A stretch of DNA of 24,446 nt from Candidatus Sulfotelmatobacter sp. (GTDB lineage: Bacteria > Acidobacteriota > Terriglobia > Terriglobales > Acidobacteriaceae): positions 1 to 24,446 of the forward strand of contig JASHTD010000038.1 in assembly GCA_030040725.1 (NCBI GenBank), given 5' to 3'. The notes beneath the pieces are model-generated. The model saw nothing but the letters and a program-made list of their open reading frames with translations, ran no database searches and was not told where the DNA came from. Below are positions 6,301-14,699 of the stretch, in pieces (the stretch's first letter is position 1; each line of letters starts with the position of its first letter). The position numbers and the translations under genes are program-made.

Positions 6301-8220
6301 TTAGCGCTTCTCCTTGTAATCGATCACGGTGCGAATCTGCGCGCCGAATTTTTCCTGCAACCGCTGCACTACGGCATCATTTTCGGCGCGGCTACGGCCG
6401 CTCGCAACCTGCGTCCCGTTTGGTTTTGCTCCGCCGTTGCGGTTTTCCGAAGCTGCGACGTTTGCGCCAGGAACAATTTTCAGCTTGATCGCTTTGCCAA
6501 GAACTCCACTGGCTGAAGCGATCGCCAGCCGCCGTCCATCCGCGCCCAGCGACAGATCGACGACGGTTTGCGATTCTGCAACCTTGATCACCAATTCATT
6601 GCCGTTCACCGACCATTCACCGGCCTCGAGCATTGAGAGCAGAATCCGCTGATTGCCCTCGGCCAGCGCCTGCAGAACCGCTTGCCGAAGCCTTTCCACG
6701 GAATCTGCCGGTTCCTGAATTTCCTTTGCATCGTTGATAGTCGAGGACAAACTCACGGAGTCAATCTGCTGAATCGCCCGAGCGCTCAGCGCCTCGGAAG
6801 GCATCTCTTCCGGATCGGCGAGTGCATTGGCGCCCATCACTACCCTTGCTGGTCCGCTTCCACCGGCTGCCACACGCGAAGCACCGGGTAACGCATCGCC
6901 GGAAGAATCCTGCCGCGGGCCGCTCTTGCGAGCCGAGTCAGCGGCGAACGGGGAAACAAAAGTCGGCCGCGCTGCGGGCTCGCTTTTTCGCGGCTCGGCG
7001 CTGCTTGACGTCGATCCGACAATTGCCGGCCGGGCGGTTCGCGCCCCGCCAACACCGCTCGACAAATTCGCTGAAGCTGCTGCGTCGCTGAGCAATTGCT
7101 CGATGGGAAGCAATCGCTGCGCGTGCGCCATCTTCAGTAACCCGAGCTCGAGATGAAAGCGCTGCTCCTGCTTGTATCCCAGTTCGCTGTGCGTGCGCAG
7201 CATGATTTGCAAATGGCGAGTGAGATCTTCCTCGCTGAATAGCTCCGCGACCCGCGCCACGCGCTCGCGCTCTTCGCTCGACATCTGCAGCAGGGAAGAG
7301 TTTTTGCCTGCAATCTGGGCGACAGTTGCATTCCTCAGGAAGCGCACCATCTGCCGCGCGAAATGGGTTGGGCTGTGGCCTTCGCTGATGAGGTGGTCGA
7401 CTTGCCGCAGAATCTCTTCGCTCGTGCCGCGAGCCACGGCCTGCATCACTTCCTCAAGAACATGGGCTGGAGCCGCACCCACCAGGTTGCGCACCGAATC
7501 GGCCGTCACGGTTCCACCGCAGCAAGCGATCGCCTGATCGAGAATCGAAAGCGCATCGCGCATCGATCCATCGCCTGCTTCGGCCAGCAGAGCCAGCGCA
7601 TCGTCATCCGCGCGGATTCCTTCGCGCCCCACGAGATCGCGCAACTGCCCGACGATGTCATCGAACTTCACCGCGCGAAAACTGAAATGCTGGCACCGCG
7701 AGCGAATCGTTTGCGGGATATCTTCCGGTTGCGTCGTCGCCAGCATGAAGACGATATGATCCGGCGGCTCTTCCAGCGTTTTCAGCAACGCGTTGAAAGC
7801 TGCGTCCGTGATCTGGTGCGCTTCATCGAGAATGTAAATCTTGAAGCGGTCGCGCGCCGGGCGATAGCGGGCAGCCTCGCGCAGTTCGCGGATTTCGTCG
7901 ATTCCGCGATTAGTGGCCGCGTCAATCTCAATTACATCGACCGAGTTTCCCGCGCGAATTTCCGTGCAGGACTCGCACACCCCGCAAGGCTCGGCCACCG
8001 GCTTGTCGTCTGTTTTTAAGGACGACCGGCAATTCAGCGCCGCCGCCAGAATGCGCGCTACCGTCGTCTTGCCGATCCCGCGGTGTCCGCTGAAAATGTA
8101 GCCGTGAGCCGTGCGGCCTTGTTCAAGTGCATTTTGCAGGGTGCGGGTGACGTGCTCTTGCCCGATAACCTCGGAGAATTTCTGAGGACGGTATTTGCGC
8201 GCCAGGACGGTGTAACTCAT
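6301..8220 (-). CDS. dnaX: DNA polymerase III gamma/tau clamp-loader subunit
   Basis: The 639-residue AAA+ ATPase has Walker A GHRGIGKTT (45-53), a zinc-binding set (C64, C79, C82, C85), Walker B ILDEAH (about 130-135) and the sensor/arginine-finger segment TIRSRCQHF. The first ~360 residues are the clamp-loader core. The rest is a low-complexity linker followed by a C-terminal domain (from about 520) that in tau forms contacts with polymerase or helicase. I see no A-AAA-AAG slippery site, so no evidence for a programmed gamma frameshift. It is the first gene of the dnaX-ybaB-DUF3224-recR run and is transcribed divergently from the STAS gene. Confidence 0.97.
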   Translation of the reverse strand: MSYTVLARKYRPQKFSEVIGQEHVTRTLQNALEQGRTAHGYIFSGHRGIGKTTVARILAAALNCRSSLKTDDKPVAEPCGVCESCTEIRAGNSVDVIEIDAATNRGIDEIRELREAARYRPARDRFKIYILDEAHQITDAAFNALLKTLEEPPDHIVFMLATTQPEDIPQTIRSRCQHFSFRAVKFDDIVGQLRDLVGREGIRADDDALALLAEAGDGSMRDALSILDQAIACCGGTVTADSVRNLVGAAPAHVLEEVMQAVARGTSEEILRQVDHLISEGHSPTHFARQMVRFLRNATVAQIAGKNSSLLQMSSEERERVARVAELFSEEDLTRHLQIMLRTHSELGYKQEQRFHLELGLLKMAHAQRLLPIEQLLSDAAASANLSSGVGGARTARPAIVGSTSSSAEPRKSEPAARPTFVSPFAADSARKSGPRQDSSGDALPGASRVAAGGSGPARVVMGANALADPEEMPSEALSARAIQQIDSVSLSSTINDAKEIQEPADSVERLRQAVLQALAEGNQRILLSMLEAGEWSVNGNELVIKVAESQTVVDLSLGADGRRLAIASASGVLGKAIKLKIVPGANVAASENRNGGAKPNGTQVASGRSRAENDAVVQRLQEKFGAQIRTVIDYKEKR

Positions 8221-8234
8221 GAGCCGGAGCTTAA

Positions 8235-8240
8235 ATTATA
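8235..8240 (-). promoter_or_regulatory. Probable -10 box of the dnaX operon
   Basis: A perfect TATAAT on the minus strand ends 14 bases before the dnaX ATG. I find no good -35 hexamer 15-19 bases upstream. If used, the leader is only about 7 bases and lacks a Shine-Dalgarno site. Confidence 0.5.
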
Positions 8241-8280
8241 CGTGATGGCAGCGGCACTACGCTCTCATACAATCTTCTGT

Positions 8281-8309
8281 TTGCCAATAGTGTCCACAAA
8301 CGATAGGCT
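8281..8309 (+). promoter_or_regulatory. Weak candidate promoter of the STAS gene
   Basis: TTGCCA (8281-8286) and TAGGCT (8304-8309) are spaced by 17 bases in the dnaX/STAS divergent gap. The -10 match is poor, so this is a candidate only. Confidence 0.3.
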
Positions 8310-8368
8310 GATGGGTCGTCGTTAATCGAAGGGATTCGCGAATTCTTTGAACTTCGACCGAGATTCTT

Positions 8369-8374
8369 AAGGAG
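8369..8374 (+). promoter_or_regulatory. Strong ribosome binding site of the STAS gene
   Basis: AAGGAG lies 7 bases before the ATG at 8382 and fixes the start. Confidence 0.8.
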
Positions 8375-8381
8375 TCCAGTC

Positions 8382-8732
8382 ATGCAGCTCAAACTGTCGT
8401 CCAAGGCGAAAGATGGAGTCCTGATTGTAGATTGCAGTGGCAGAATCGTGTTCGGGGACGAGTCTTCGTTTCTGCGCGAAAAGATCAAGAAGGCGCTGCT
8501 CGAAAATAACCGCATCGTGCTGAATCTTGGCGATGTCAGCTATATCGATTCCGGCGGTCTGGGAACACTCGTCGCACTGCGTACCACTGCTCTGAACGCC
8601 GGTGGAACCATCAAACTGGCAAATTTGACCAAACGCGTTGGCGACTTGCTGCAGGTGACCAAGCTGCTGACGGTTTTCGATGTCTATGATTCCGAGGCGG
8701 AAGCGGTCGAGTCTTTCCGCAATGCGGCGTAG
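8382..8732 (+). CDS. STAS-domain anti-sigma factor antagonist
   Basis: The 116-residue protein is a single STAS domain of SpoIIAA/RsbV type. The phosphorylation motif VSYIDSGGLGTLVAL places the acceptor serine at Ser57. In this family the unphosphorylated form sequesters an anti-sigma kinase and frees a sigma factor. No kinase, phosphatase or sigma gene is next to it, so its partner lies elsewhere. The start is supported by a strong AAGGAG. The next gene begins 71 bases later on the same strand, with a small GC-rich hairpin between. Confidence 0.92.
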   Translation: MQLKLSSKAKDGVLIVDCSGRIVFGDESSFLREKIKKALLENNRIVLNLGDVSYIDSGGLGTLVALRTTALNAGGTIKLANLTKRVGDLLQVTKLLTVFDVYDSEAEAVESFRNAA

Positions 8733-8760
8733 CTCGCTTCAACGGTCACGAGAATTATCT

Positions 8761-8777
8761 TGCCGGCGATGCCGGCA
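8761..8777. repeat. GC-rich hairpin between STAS and UPF0324 genes
   Basis: TGCCGGC, loop GAT, GCCGGCA forms a perfect 7-bp stem. No T-run follows on the plus strand, so it is not a standard terminator. It could be an attenuating or processing hairpin before the UPF0324 gene. Confidence 0.4.
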
Positions 8778-8803
8778 TCCAGTCTTGCAATCTGAACTTT
8801 AGG

Positions 8804-9745
8804 GTGCGCAACCTTCCTTTAATGATTTCTCGCGTTGTTTTTATTCTGCTCTTATTAGCCAGCGCCAGCGGATTTGTGTCTCCGCCGGTCGCGCTGGTTA
8901 TGGGATTGATTTATGGATTGAGTCTTCCGCATGCGTACGGCAGCGAGTCGAAGATCGCTTCGAGATACTTATTGCAGCTATCCGTGATTGGCCTCGGCTT
9001 CGGAATGAATCTGCACCAGGTCATTAAAGCCGGACGCAGTGGCTTCATCTATACCACGCTGGGCATAAGTTTTGCGCTGCTGGTGGGCATGGGACTCGGC
9101 AAGTTGTTCGGCGTGCAGCGGGTACCGGCTTTCCTCATTTCCACCGGAACTGCGATCTGCGGTGGCAGCGCGATTGCCGCAATGGGGCCCATCACCGACG
9201 CTACCGACGAAGAAATGGCCATCGCTCTCGGAACGATTTTCGTTCTGAACTCTATAGCGCTGCTGATTTTCCCACCCATTGGTGTTTCCCTGAAAATGAC
9301 GCAATCGCAGTTCGGCTTGTGGGCCGCGCTCGCCATTCATGACACCAGTTCGGTCGTGGGCGCAGCTGCGAAGTACGGCTCTGAAGCGCTCGGAATTGCA
9401 ACTACGGTGAAGCTGGCGCGCGCATTGTGGATTGTTCCGGTCGCCATGGGAACCGCCTTGGTGCGGGGCGCAAAGGCAAAAATTCAGTGGCCCTGGTTTA
9501 TCGCTTTTTTCTGCCTCGCAGCCGTCTGCAAAACTTACTTGCCGGCTGAAGCGAGTGCCTACGCCGTCGCCGTAAAAGCTGCCAAGATCGGCCTCACCGC
9601 AACCTTGTTCCTGATCGGCAGTGGCATTTCGATCGGGACAATCAAGCGCGTGGGGCATCGTCCCCTGCTGCAGGGAATTATTCTTTGGCTGATCGTGCTA
9701 TCGGCTTCGCTGTGGCTGATTCGCATCGGATGGATCGCGCTGTGA
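8804..9745 (+). CDS. UPF0324 (YeiH-family) membrane protein, putative exporter
   Basis: The 313-residue polytopic membrane protein has about nine to ten hydrophobic segments and the family signature STGTAICGGSAIAAMGP, followed by EEMAIALGTIFVLNSIAL and IHDTSSVVGAAAKYG. YeiH-like proteins are often called putative sulfate exporters; the substrate here is not shown by the sequence. The frame is open upstream. I list the GTG at 8804; the ATG at 8822 (MISRVVFILLLL) is equally possible and neither has a good ribosome binding site. Its TGA overlaps the start region of the alkyltransferase-like gene, so the two are probably cotranscribed. Confidence 0.9.
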   Translation: MRNLPLMISRVVFILLLLASASGFVSPPVALVMGLIYGLSLPHAYGSESKIASRYLLQLSVIGLGFGMNLHQVIKAGRSGFIYTTLGISFALLVGMGLGKLFGVQRVPAFLISTGTAICGGSAIAAMGPITDATDEEMAIALGTIFVLNSIALLIFPPIGVSLKMTQSQFGLWAALAIHDTSSVVGAAAKYGSEALGIATTVKLARALWIVPVAMGTALVRGAKAKIQWPWFIAFFCLAAVCKTYLPAEASAYAVAVKAAKIGLTATLFLIGSGISIGTIKRVGHRPLLQGIILWLIVLSASLWLIRIGWIAL

Positions 9746-10137
9746 AGAAGACACGCCGAAAATCGGGCAAGCCGAAAGTCCGAACAGGAGCCCCGGCCGA
9801 TCGATCCGTCTCGCGGCAATCTTCATCGCGTCAATCAAATTTGCGCATCCGAATTGAGGCCGCCATTCGGCGCATTCCGCAGGGAAGAGTATCAACCTAC
9901 GGAGCCGTGGCCCGCGCAGCCGGACTTCCCGGCGGAGCGCGGCAGGTCGCGCGCGTGCTTCACGGCGGCTACGGACTTCCGTGGCAGCGGGTTCTCGGCG
10001 CTGGCGGCGAAATCAAATTGCGCGGGGAATCAGCCATGGAACAGCGCTTCCGGCTGGAGTCGGAAGGCGTGCGCTTTCGCGGACGGAAAGTTGATATGAA
10101 AACGCATGAGTTCAAGTTTGTCCGTACCCGGAAATAA
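9730..10137 (+). CDS. Alkyltransferase-like protein (ATL, catalytically dead MGMT homologue)
   Basis: The 135-residue protein has an Arg/Lys/Ser-rich N-terminal tail of about 35 residues and then an MGMT-type DNA-binding domain: IPQGRVSTYGAVARAAGLPGG, ARQVARVL, GLPWQRVLGAGGEI. Where MGMT has the acceptor cysteine (PCHR), this protein has PWQR, the hallmark of ATL proteins. These bind O6-alkylguanine without repairing it and channel the lesion to nucleotide excision repair. The start could be ATG 9730 (16-base overlap with the UPF0324 gene) or GTG 9742 (4-base GTGA overlap, with GGATGG upstream). It converges closely with the AhpD-like gene (6-base gap). Confidence 0.88.
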   Translation: MDRAVKKTRRKSGKPKVRTGAPADRSVSRQSSSRQSNLRIRIEAAIRRIPQGRVSTYGAVARAAGLPGGARQVARVLHGGYGLPWQRVLGAGGEIKLRGESAMEQRFRLESEGVRFRGRKVDMKTHEFKFVRTRK

Positions 10138-10143
10138 GAATCG

Positions 10144-10545
10144 TTACCGGCCTGTCTTGAACTTCTCGTCGATCTCTACCTGATACCCGGTGACCATTTT
10201 ATTGGTTTCGTTCGCCATGCCAACAACAGCCATCAACTCCTTGAACATGGCGTCGGTCATACCTTTCTTCTGCGCGGAAGCTGTGTGCGAGGCAATGCAG
10301 TAATTGCACTGATTGGTTACGCTGACGGCAATGTAGATCATTTCTTTCGTAAGCGGGTCCAGAGCGCCCGGCGCCATGATCTGTTTGATGTCTTCCCACG
10401 TCCGCTTCAGCGTAGCTGGATCGTGCGCGATTGCCTTCCAGAAATTGTTGATCCAGTCCGTCTTGCGCGTGGCCATAATGTCGTCGTAAACCGCGCGCAC
10501 TTCCGGACTGGCGTCTTGATATTCGATGAGTCCAAGAGTAGACAT
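10144..10545 (-). CDS. AhpD-like carboxymuconolactone decarboxylase-family protein
   Basis: The 133-residue protein carries the AhpD-type redox motif NQCNYCIASH with C80, C83 and H87, and a preceding Glu68. Relatives use this C-x-x-C-x3-H site in peroxide or alkylhydroperoxide reduction or related redox chemistry. I choose ATG 10545 (MSTLGLIEYQ), with GGAG 4 bases upstream, over the ORF start at 10602. The longer version adds a segment unlike the family. The gene follows hemQ on the same strand after a 121-base AT-rich gap; a shared role in handling peroxide is an inference. Confidence 0.88.
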   Translation of the reverse strand: MSTLGLIEYQDASPEVRAVYDDIMATRKTDWINNFWKAIAHDPATLKRTWEDIKQIMAPGALDPLTKEMIYIAVSVTNQCNYCIASHTASAQKKGMTDAMFKELMAVVGMANETNKMVTGYQVEIDEKFKTGR

Positions 10546-10589
10546 GAGGCTCCGCCATTGAAAGAAATTAGGTGTGAAAACGACGGCAA

Positions 10590-10666
10590 CGCAAATATTC
10601 AATTGCCGATTTCCAACTGTCGATTAAAAAAGAAATTGGCAACCTGAAATAGCCAGTTGAAAATTA
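10590..10666. repeat. AT-rich imperfect inverted-repeat element
   Basis: Between hemQ and the AhpD-like gene the base composition drops sharply. ttgccgatttc (10603-10613) pairs with gaaattggcaa (10632-10642) with a single G-T wobble, and caactg (10614-10619) with cagttg (10654-10659). The structure resembles a small dispersed palindromic intergenic element. I cannot test copy number from one window. No T-run follows either arm in the manner of a terminator. Confidence 0.4.
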
Positions 10667-11536
10667 CTACGTCGGCAGCTCTCCGCTGAGCAGCTTTTCC
10701 AATGACGCTGCGGGCACTCGCACTCCTACGAAGAACTGCCCGAACAGCGCGTACACCGCGCTGACATAGTCGAAGCGCATTTCGTAAATCAGCTTCTTGA
10801 AGACCAGCGGATCGTCGGCAAACAGATCGACGCCCCACTCCCAATCGTCGAAACCAATCGATCCCGTAATGATCTGCTTCACCTCGCCCGCGTATCGGCG
10901 ACCGACCAGTCCGTGCTCGTTCATTTGCCGTGCGCGCTCTTCAATCGGCAGCGTATACCAGTTCTTCTCTTCGCCGCGCATCCGATTCATTGGATAGAAA
11001 CAGAGGTACCGGTTCGGCGGAATCTCCGGAAACAGCCGCGGATGCATCGCCTCGCGATGCCGGTTCAGTTTGCACTCGATCTCAGCTTTCCATTGATCGG
11101 AATGCGGTTGGATGCCCTGATCGGCAAGTTCTTTATAGATTTTGATTGTTGAATCGTAGAGCCCAAGTTCGATGATCGAAAGATACGACGATGTCGGCTC
11201 GAAATAATCGCTCAGCCGCAAGCCGGCGAGTTTGAGCTCCGCCTGGTTGAGTTCGGCGAACGAGTTGCGGAAATGCACCAGCATCAGATCGCCCTTGTGC
11301 CCGATCAACGAGTACAGTGCCGATTGTCCGTTCGAACCTTTTTCCATTTCGCCGAGCACGGCCGCTGCCTCCTGGGCGAGCGACGATCGTGTCGTCTCCG
11401 GTAACGCCCGCCATGCGGTCCAGCGAAAGCGCATCATCTGGTGCAGAACGCTGTAGCCTTCAGCAGTCAGCGGAACAGCCGGAGTTTCCGCAGTTGCCGT
11501 TGCCCCATGCAAAGGAGAAGTCGTAGTCGTTGTCAT
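10667..11536 (-). CDS. hemQ: Coproheme decarboxylase (chlorite-dismutase family HemQ)
   Basis: The 289-residue protein closely follows the Firmicute/actinobacterial HemQ pattern. It contains YLCFYPMNRMRGEEKNWYTL with the catalytic Tyr in NWYTLP, the proximal heme-ligand His in NEHGLVGR, then YAGEVKQIITGSIGFDDWEW, LFADDPLVFKKLIYEMRFD and FGQFFVG. The enzyme uses peroxide to decarboxylate coproheme III to heme b in the coproporphyrin-dependent pathway. The start is uncertain: ATG 11536 begins a Thr-rich tail, while ATG 11575 and 11593 extend it; none has a ribosome binding site. It is divergent from the Cys-rich secreted protein gene. Confidence 0.93.
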   Translation of the reverse strand: MTTTTTSPLHGATATAETPAVPLTAEGYSVLHQMMRFRWTAWRALPETTRSSLAQEAAAVLGEMEKGSNGQSALYSLIGHKGDLMLVHFRNSFAELNQAELKLAGLRLSDYFEPTSSYLSIIELGLYDSTIKIYKELADQGIQPHSDQWKAEIECKLNRHREAMHPRLFPEIPPNRYLCFYPMNRMRGEEKNWYTLPIEERARQMNEHGLVGRRYAGEVKQIITGSIGFDDWEWGVDLFADDPLVFKKLIYEMRFDYVSAVYALFGQFFVGVRVPAASLEKLLSGELPT

Positions 11537-11673
11537 GTGTGATGGAAAATGCGGGCGATTCAATTTCACATCCATTGTACGCAACTGGCCCAATTGCCGC
11601 GAGGGCCGGGATTACAATCGTGAGAGCCGGCGTCCAGCCAATCGGCAAGCGGGGCCCATATCGAAAAGAAGAG

Positions 11674-12945
11674 ATGCACAAGAAAAGGTTAATACCGCTT
11701 CTTCTCTTTCTGCTATCCGCGCCTCTGGGTGCGCAGGCAAAGCACCTTTGGGTGCTTCGTGCACCTGGCGAAATGACCGAGTATGACTCGCAAACATTTA
11801 CTTCGAAGCAGACTGTAAAGGTTCCGGAAGGAGCCTTGACCGCGCCGCAAAGCCTTTCCGTAAATCGTCTGGGCCAGATGCTCTTCGTTCCCGCGATTTC
11901 CTTACCGCTCGATGAAGGCGACCTCGCGCGTGCCCGCAAAATCTGGTTCTGGGATGGCCATCAGGCTATCACGCTCGACCGCGATGCCAAACGCGTTACT
12001 GGAACCGCAGGATCAAATCTGTCGATCACGGAATCGGCGCCCGTGCCTTTTCTTGTAGCAGATGGTGCGCATCTCCTCTGGTTTTCCAATCAAGCCCGCC
12101 GCTTGCAACGCGATGGAGTCGATCTCTCCACGGCAAACAACTGGAGCGCATGGCAAACGGACCTCGCCGGCGAGCATCGTCACGATCTCGCTTCATTCTC
12201 CATGCCCGATTGCTCTTGTCCCACCGGCACTTGCGAAGATAGTTGTCCCTACGCGCAGGTGTGGGCGCCCGATGCCGGCGTTGCCTCATTTTTCCTCGTC
12301 GCGCAATTCGTCGCGGGAAAAGATCAACCGAGCTACAAGTCGACATCTTTGTATCAAGAGGACTCGGGCAAATGGAACTCGACGGTTCTTAATCCTCCGC
12401 TGCGGCGCGTGCTGGATGCAACGAGTACAGGGGCTATCCTCGAAGCCATCCCCGATACCGGATGTTGCGGCTGGGCGAATCAAAGCAACGATCAAACTGT
12501 GCTGCGTCTTCCTGACAAAACGCTGACCGTGTTCGATGAGCGCAAAAAATACAGGAATCCCGATTACGATGTCAGCTTCTATACAGCTGACGGCCGTTTA
12601 TCGCCTGGCCTCGATGCTGTGGCATTCACCATTGTTGCGACCTCCGAACCCAACAAGCCGATTCAACTTTCGGAACAAGGCCAGGGAAGTCCCGAAGAGT
12701 CAGAACGCATTCGCAAGGCTTTGCTCGAATTACCGGCGGTTGAAATCGCGAGCCTTGACGTGAATAGCGCCGAACCACCGCGGCGCATGGAGTTTCTGCC
12801 TCACGCAACCCTCGTCGGCTGGCTGACTGACAAAGAGATCCTGATTGTCGAAGACCACCTGCTCGCGGCTTACAACATATCTACCCGGACTCGCCAGAAG
12901 ACGAATATTCGTGTTGAAGATGCGGCTCATGTGTTCTTACGCTGA
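11674..12945 (+). CDS. Secreted Cys-containing protein of unknown function
   Basis: The 423-residue protein has a classical signal peptide (MHKKRLIPLLLFLLSAPLGA, cleavage near AQA-KH). ATG 11674 follows a purine-rich GAAAAGAAGAG; the frame is open back to 11530 but the extra residues are not secretory. Repeated W and D/N-G turns (KIWFWDGHQ, HLLWFSNQARR, QVWAPDAG) suggest a beta-rich, perhaps propeller-like, fold. Two cysteine clusters, DCSCPTGTCEDSCPYAQVW and DTGCCGW, suggest disulfide loops outside the cytoplasm. I do not recognise a family. It converges with the beta-lactamase-family gene across a 64-base gap that holds no clear terminator. Confidence 0.75.
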   Translation: MHKKRLIPLLLFLLSAPLGAQAKHLWVLRAPGEMTEYDSQTFTSKQTVKVPEGALTAPQSLSVNRLGQMLFVPAISLPLDEGDLARARKIWFWDGHQAITLDRDAKRVTGTAGSNLSITESAPVPFLVADGAHLLWFSNQARRLQRDGVDLSTANNWSAWQTDLAGEHRHDLASFSMPDCSCPTGTCEDSCPYAQVWAPDAGVASFFLVAQFVAGKDQPSYKSTSLYQEDSGKWNSTVLNPPLRRVLDATSTGAILEAIPDTGCCGWANQSNDQTVLRLPDKTLTVFDERKKYRNPDYDVSFYTADGRLSPGLDAVAFTIVATSEPNKPIQLSEQGQGSPEESERIRKALLELPAVEIASLDVNSAEPPRRMEFLPHATLVGWLTDKEILIVEDHLLAAYNISTRTRQKTNIRVEDAAHVFLR

Positions 12946-13009
12946 GCCCGAAGACGCGAAACTCGCTGGCTCCCGATCCTCCGCCGAGCCTGCTTCTTCC
13001 CCCAAAGTC

Positions 13010-14584
13010 TTATTTATTCGCCGGTATCAGCAGCAAATCCTGATAATCGAAACTGAAATCAGCCAGCGGAGAAACCGCAGCCATCTGCGCGCTTTCGATG
13101 CTTCCATCCGGTTTCAGTGAAAACGTGATGAATGCGTCTTCAATGGTGCGGGTTCGCCAATGCGCTTTGAAGGTGTCGTACTGCCAGTGCTGCAGGTCGC
13201 CGATCATGGTCGGCGTGTGGTCGAACGTGATCACCAACCCGCGATTCTCATAGCGGATCGTAATCGGGCCATACCACGCATCATTGTATGTGCCGGCATA
13301 CTTTTCCAGAGGAAGTGAAGGCTTCGAATCGGCGGCGCGAGCGCTCACTGCCATTCTCATGGTTTCCGCGGCGTTTCTTTCTTCGGTGTCTTTCACCGAT
13401 TTATACGCCGCGATCCAATCGGTTGCCGGCAGGCCGAAATAGTGATCGAGAACGTGATAAAGAATCGCATCGAAAGCTCCGTCCTCCTCTGCGTTCGTCA
13501 AAACCACTATGCCAAGATTTTCCTCTGGGACGAGCATCACGCGCGAGACAAAACCGCCGACCGCGCCGGTATGCCCGACAAGCTTGCGCCCGTGATAATC
13601 AGACAGACGCCAGCCCAAACCATAATCCGCAAAATTTGTTTTCAATCCTGCCAGCGGCGGTGGTGGGTCGTTGGTAGGAAGAATCGTCTGGGGCGACCAC
13701 ATTTCTTTCGATTGCTTTTCGCTGAATAACCGGCCTTCGTGATCGGTAAATTTCCCGTGATTTAGCTGCAGAAGCGCCCACTTCGCCATATCGGCCGCGC
13801 TGGAGTTGATTGAACCTGCTGGACCTACGTTGTCCAGGTTTTCGAATGGAATTACTTGCAGCATTCCATCTACTCGCTCATGCGGATAGGCATAATCGCC
13901 TCCCGGCCTGTAGTCGGCAAAGGTTACAGTCGAGTGATTCATTCCCAGCGTCGCGAAGATGTGCTGACGAATGTAATCGTCCCACGAGATGCCCGTGACC
14001 GCCGGAATAATCTGCCCTGCAGTCATGTAGAGCAAATTGTCGTAAGCATAATGGCTGCGGAAACTCGAAGCTGGCTTCATGAAGCGAAGTTTGTAAACGA
14101 TATCGTCGCGCGTGTAGGTGGAATGGGGCCAGAAAAGCAAATCGCCTTCGCCCAGGCCCATGCCGCTGCGGTGTGTAAGCAGATCTCGGATCGTCATCTC
14201 ATGCGAAACATAGGGGTCGTACATCACAAAGCCCGGCAGTCGCTGATAGACGCGATCGTTCCATGAAAGCTTGCCTGCATCCACCAACTCGGCCAATGCC
14301 GCGGTGGTGAACGCTTTTGTGTTCGACCCGATGGCGAACATGGTGTATTCATCCACCGGTGTCGGATCTCCCAGCTTGCGCACTCCATATCCCTTCGACA
14401 CAATCACGTGGCCATCTTTCACAATCGCCACGGACATTCCGGGGACATCGAACGTTTTCATCGAATTGGCAACGTACGCGTCAAGATCGGCGGGCGGCGC
14501 CGTCTGGGCCAACATCGAAACGCAGAAGAGAAACAGGAGAATTGGAACAACTGAAAACGAGAACAGAGAACGGGATTTAAGCAT
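13010..14584 (-). CDS. Exported serine hydrolase, beta-lactamase class C family
   Basis: The 524-residue protein starts with a signal peptide (about residues 1-27, ending SMLAQ). It shows the class C beta-lactamase/penicillin-binding fold: nucleophile motif S87-N-T-K90, Y-D-N in AYDNLLYM, and H-T-G in VGHTGAVGGF. A C-terminal ~100-residue beta-barrel-like region (LPLEKYAGTYNDAWYGPITI onward) resembles DUF3471, which often accompanies this family. Members are mostly esterases or D-aminopeptidases rather than antibiotic-degrading enzymes, so no resistance role is claimed. ATG 14584 is chosen because the extra residues to 14626 precede a good signal. No strong ribosome binding site is visible. 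Confidence 0.9.
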   Translation of the reverse strand: MLKSRSLFSFSVVPILLFLFCVSMLAQTAPPADLDAYVANSMKTFDVPGMSVAIVKDGHVIVSKGYGVRKLGDPTPVDEYTMFAIGSNTKAFTTAALAELVDAGKLSWNDRVYQRLPGFVMYDPYVSHEMTIRDLLTHRSGMGLGEGDLLFWPHSTYTRDDIVYKLRFMKPASSFRSHYAYDNLLYMTAGQIIPAVTGISWDDYIRQHIFATLGMNHSTVTFADYRPGGDYAYPHERVDGMLQVIPFENLDNVGPAGSINSSAADMAKWALLQLNHGKFTDHEGRLFSEKQSKEMWSPQTILPTNDPPPPLAGLKTNFADYGLGWRLSDYHGRKLVGHTGAVGGFVSRVMLVPEENLGIVVLTNAEEDGAFDAILYHVLDHYFGLPATDWIAAYKSVKDTEERNAAETMRMAVSARAADSKPSLPLEKYAGTYNDAWYGPITIRYENRGLVITFDHTPTMIGDLQHWQYDTFKAHWRTRTIEDAFITFSLKPDGSIESAQMAAVSPLADFSFDYQDLLLIPANK

Positions 14585-14699
14585 TGAGGTTAGCCAAATC
14601 TTGCGAGAGGAAGAATTAGAACACAAAATGTGCGTGACGAGGCAAAATGCTCAGAGGAAGCCGAAAAGTCGGCGCAGTTCTCGCGCAGCGATGCAGGAA

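Noticed and set aside
6301..8220. Programmed frameshift producing a gamma form of DnaX
   Set aside because: I looked for an A-AAA-AAG-type slippery run on the coding strand near the end of the ATPase core and found none.
8221..8381. Small stable RNA (for example signal recognition particle RNA) upstream of dnaX
   Set aside because: The gap lacks the conserved SRP apical loop and long stem; it only carries promoter-like boxes and the STAS ribosome binding site.
10546..10602. Longer N-terminus of the AhpD-like protein
   Set aside because: The extra 19 residues overlap the AT-rich intergenic element and do not resemble the family; ATG 10545 has GGAG just upstream.
13010..14584. Antibiotic-resistance beta-lactamase
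   Set aside because: The S-x-x-K, Y-x-N and H-T-G motifs fit the broad serine hydrolase family, and the DUF3471-like tail points to esterase/peptidase-type members rather than a resistance enzyme.
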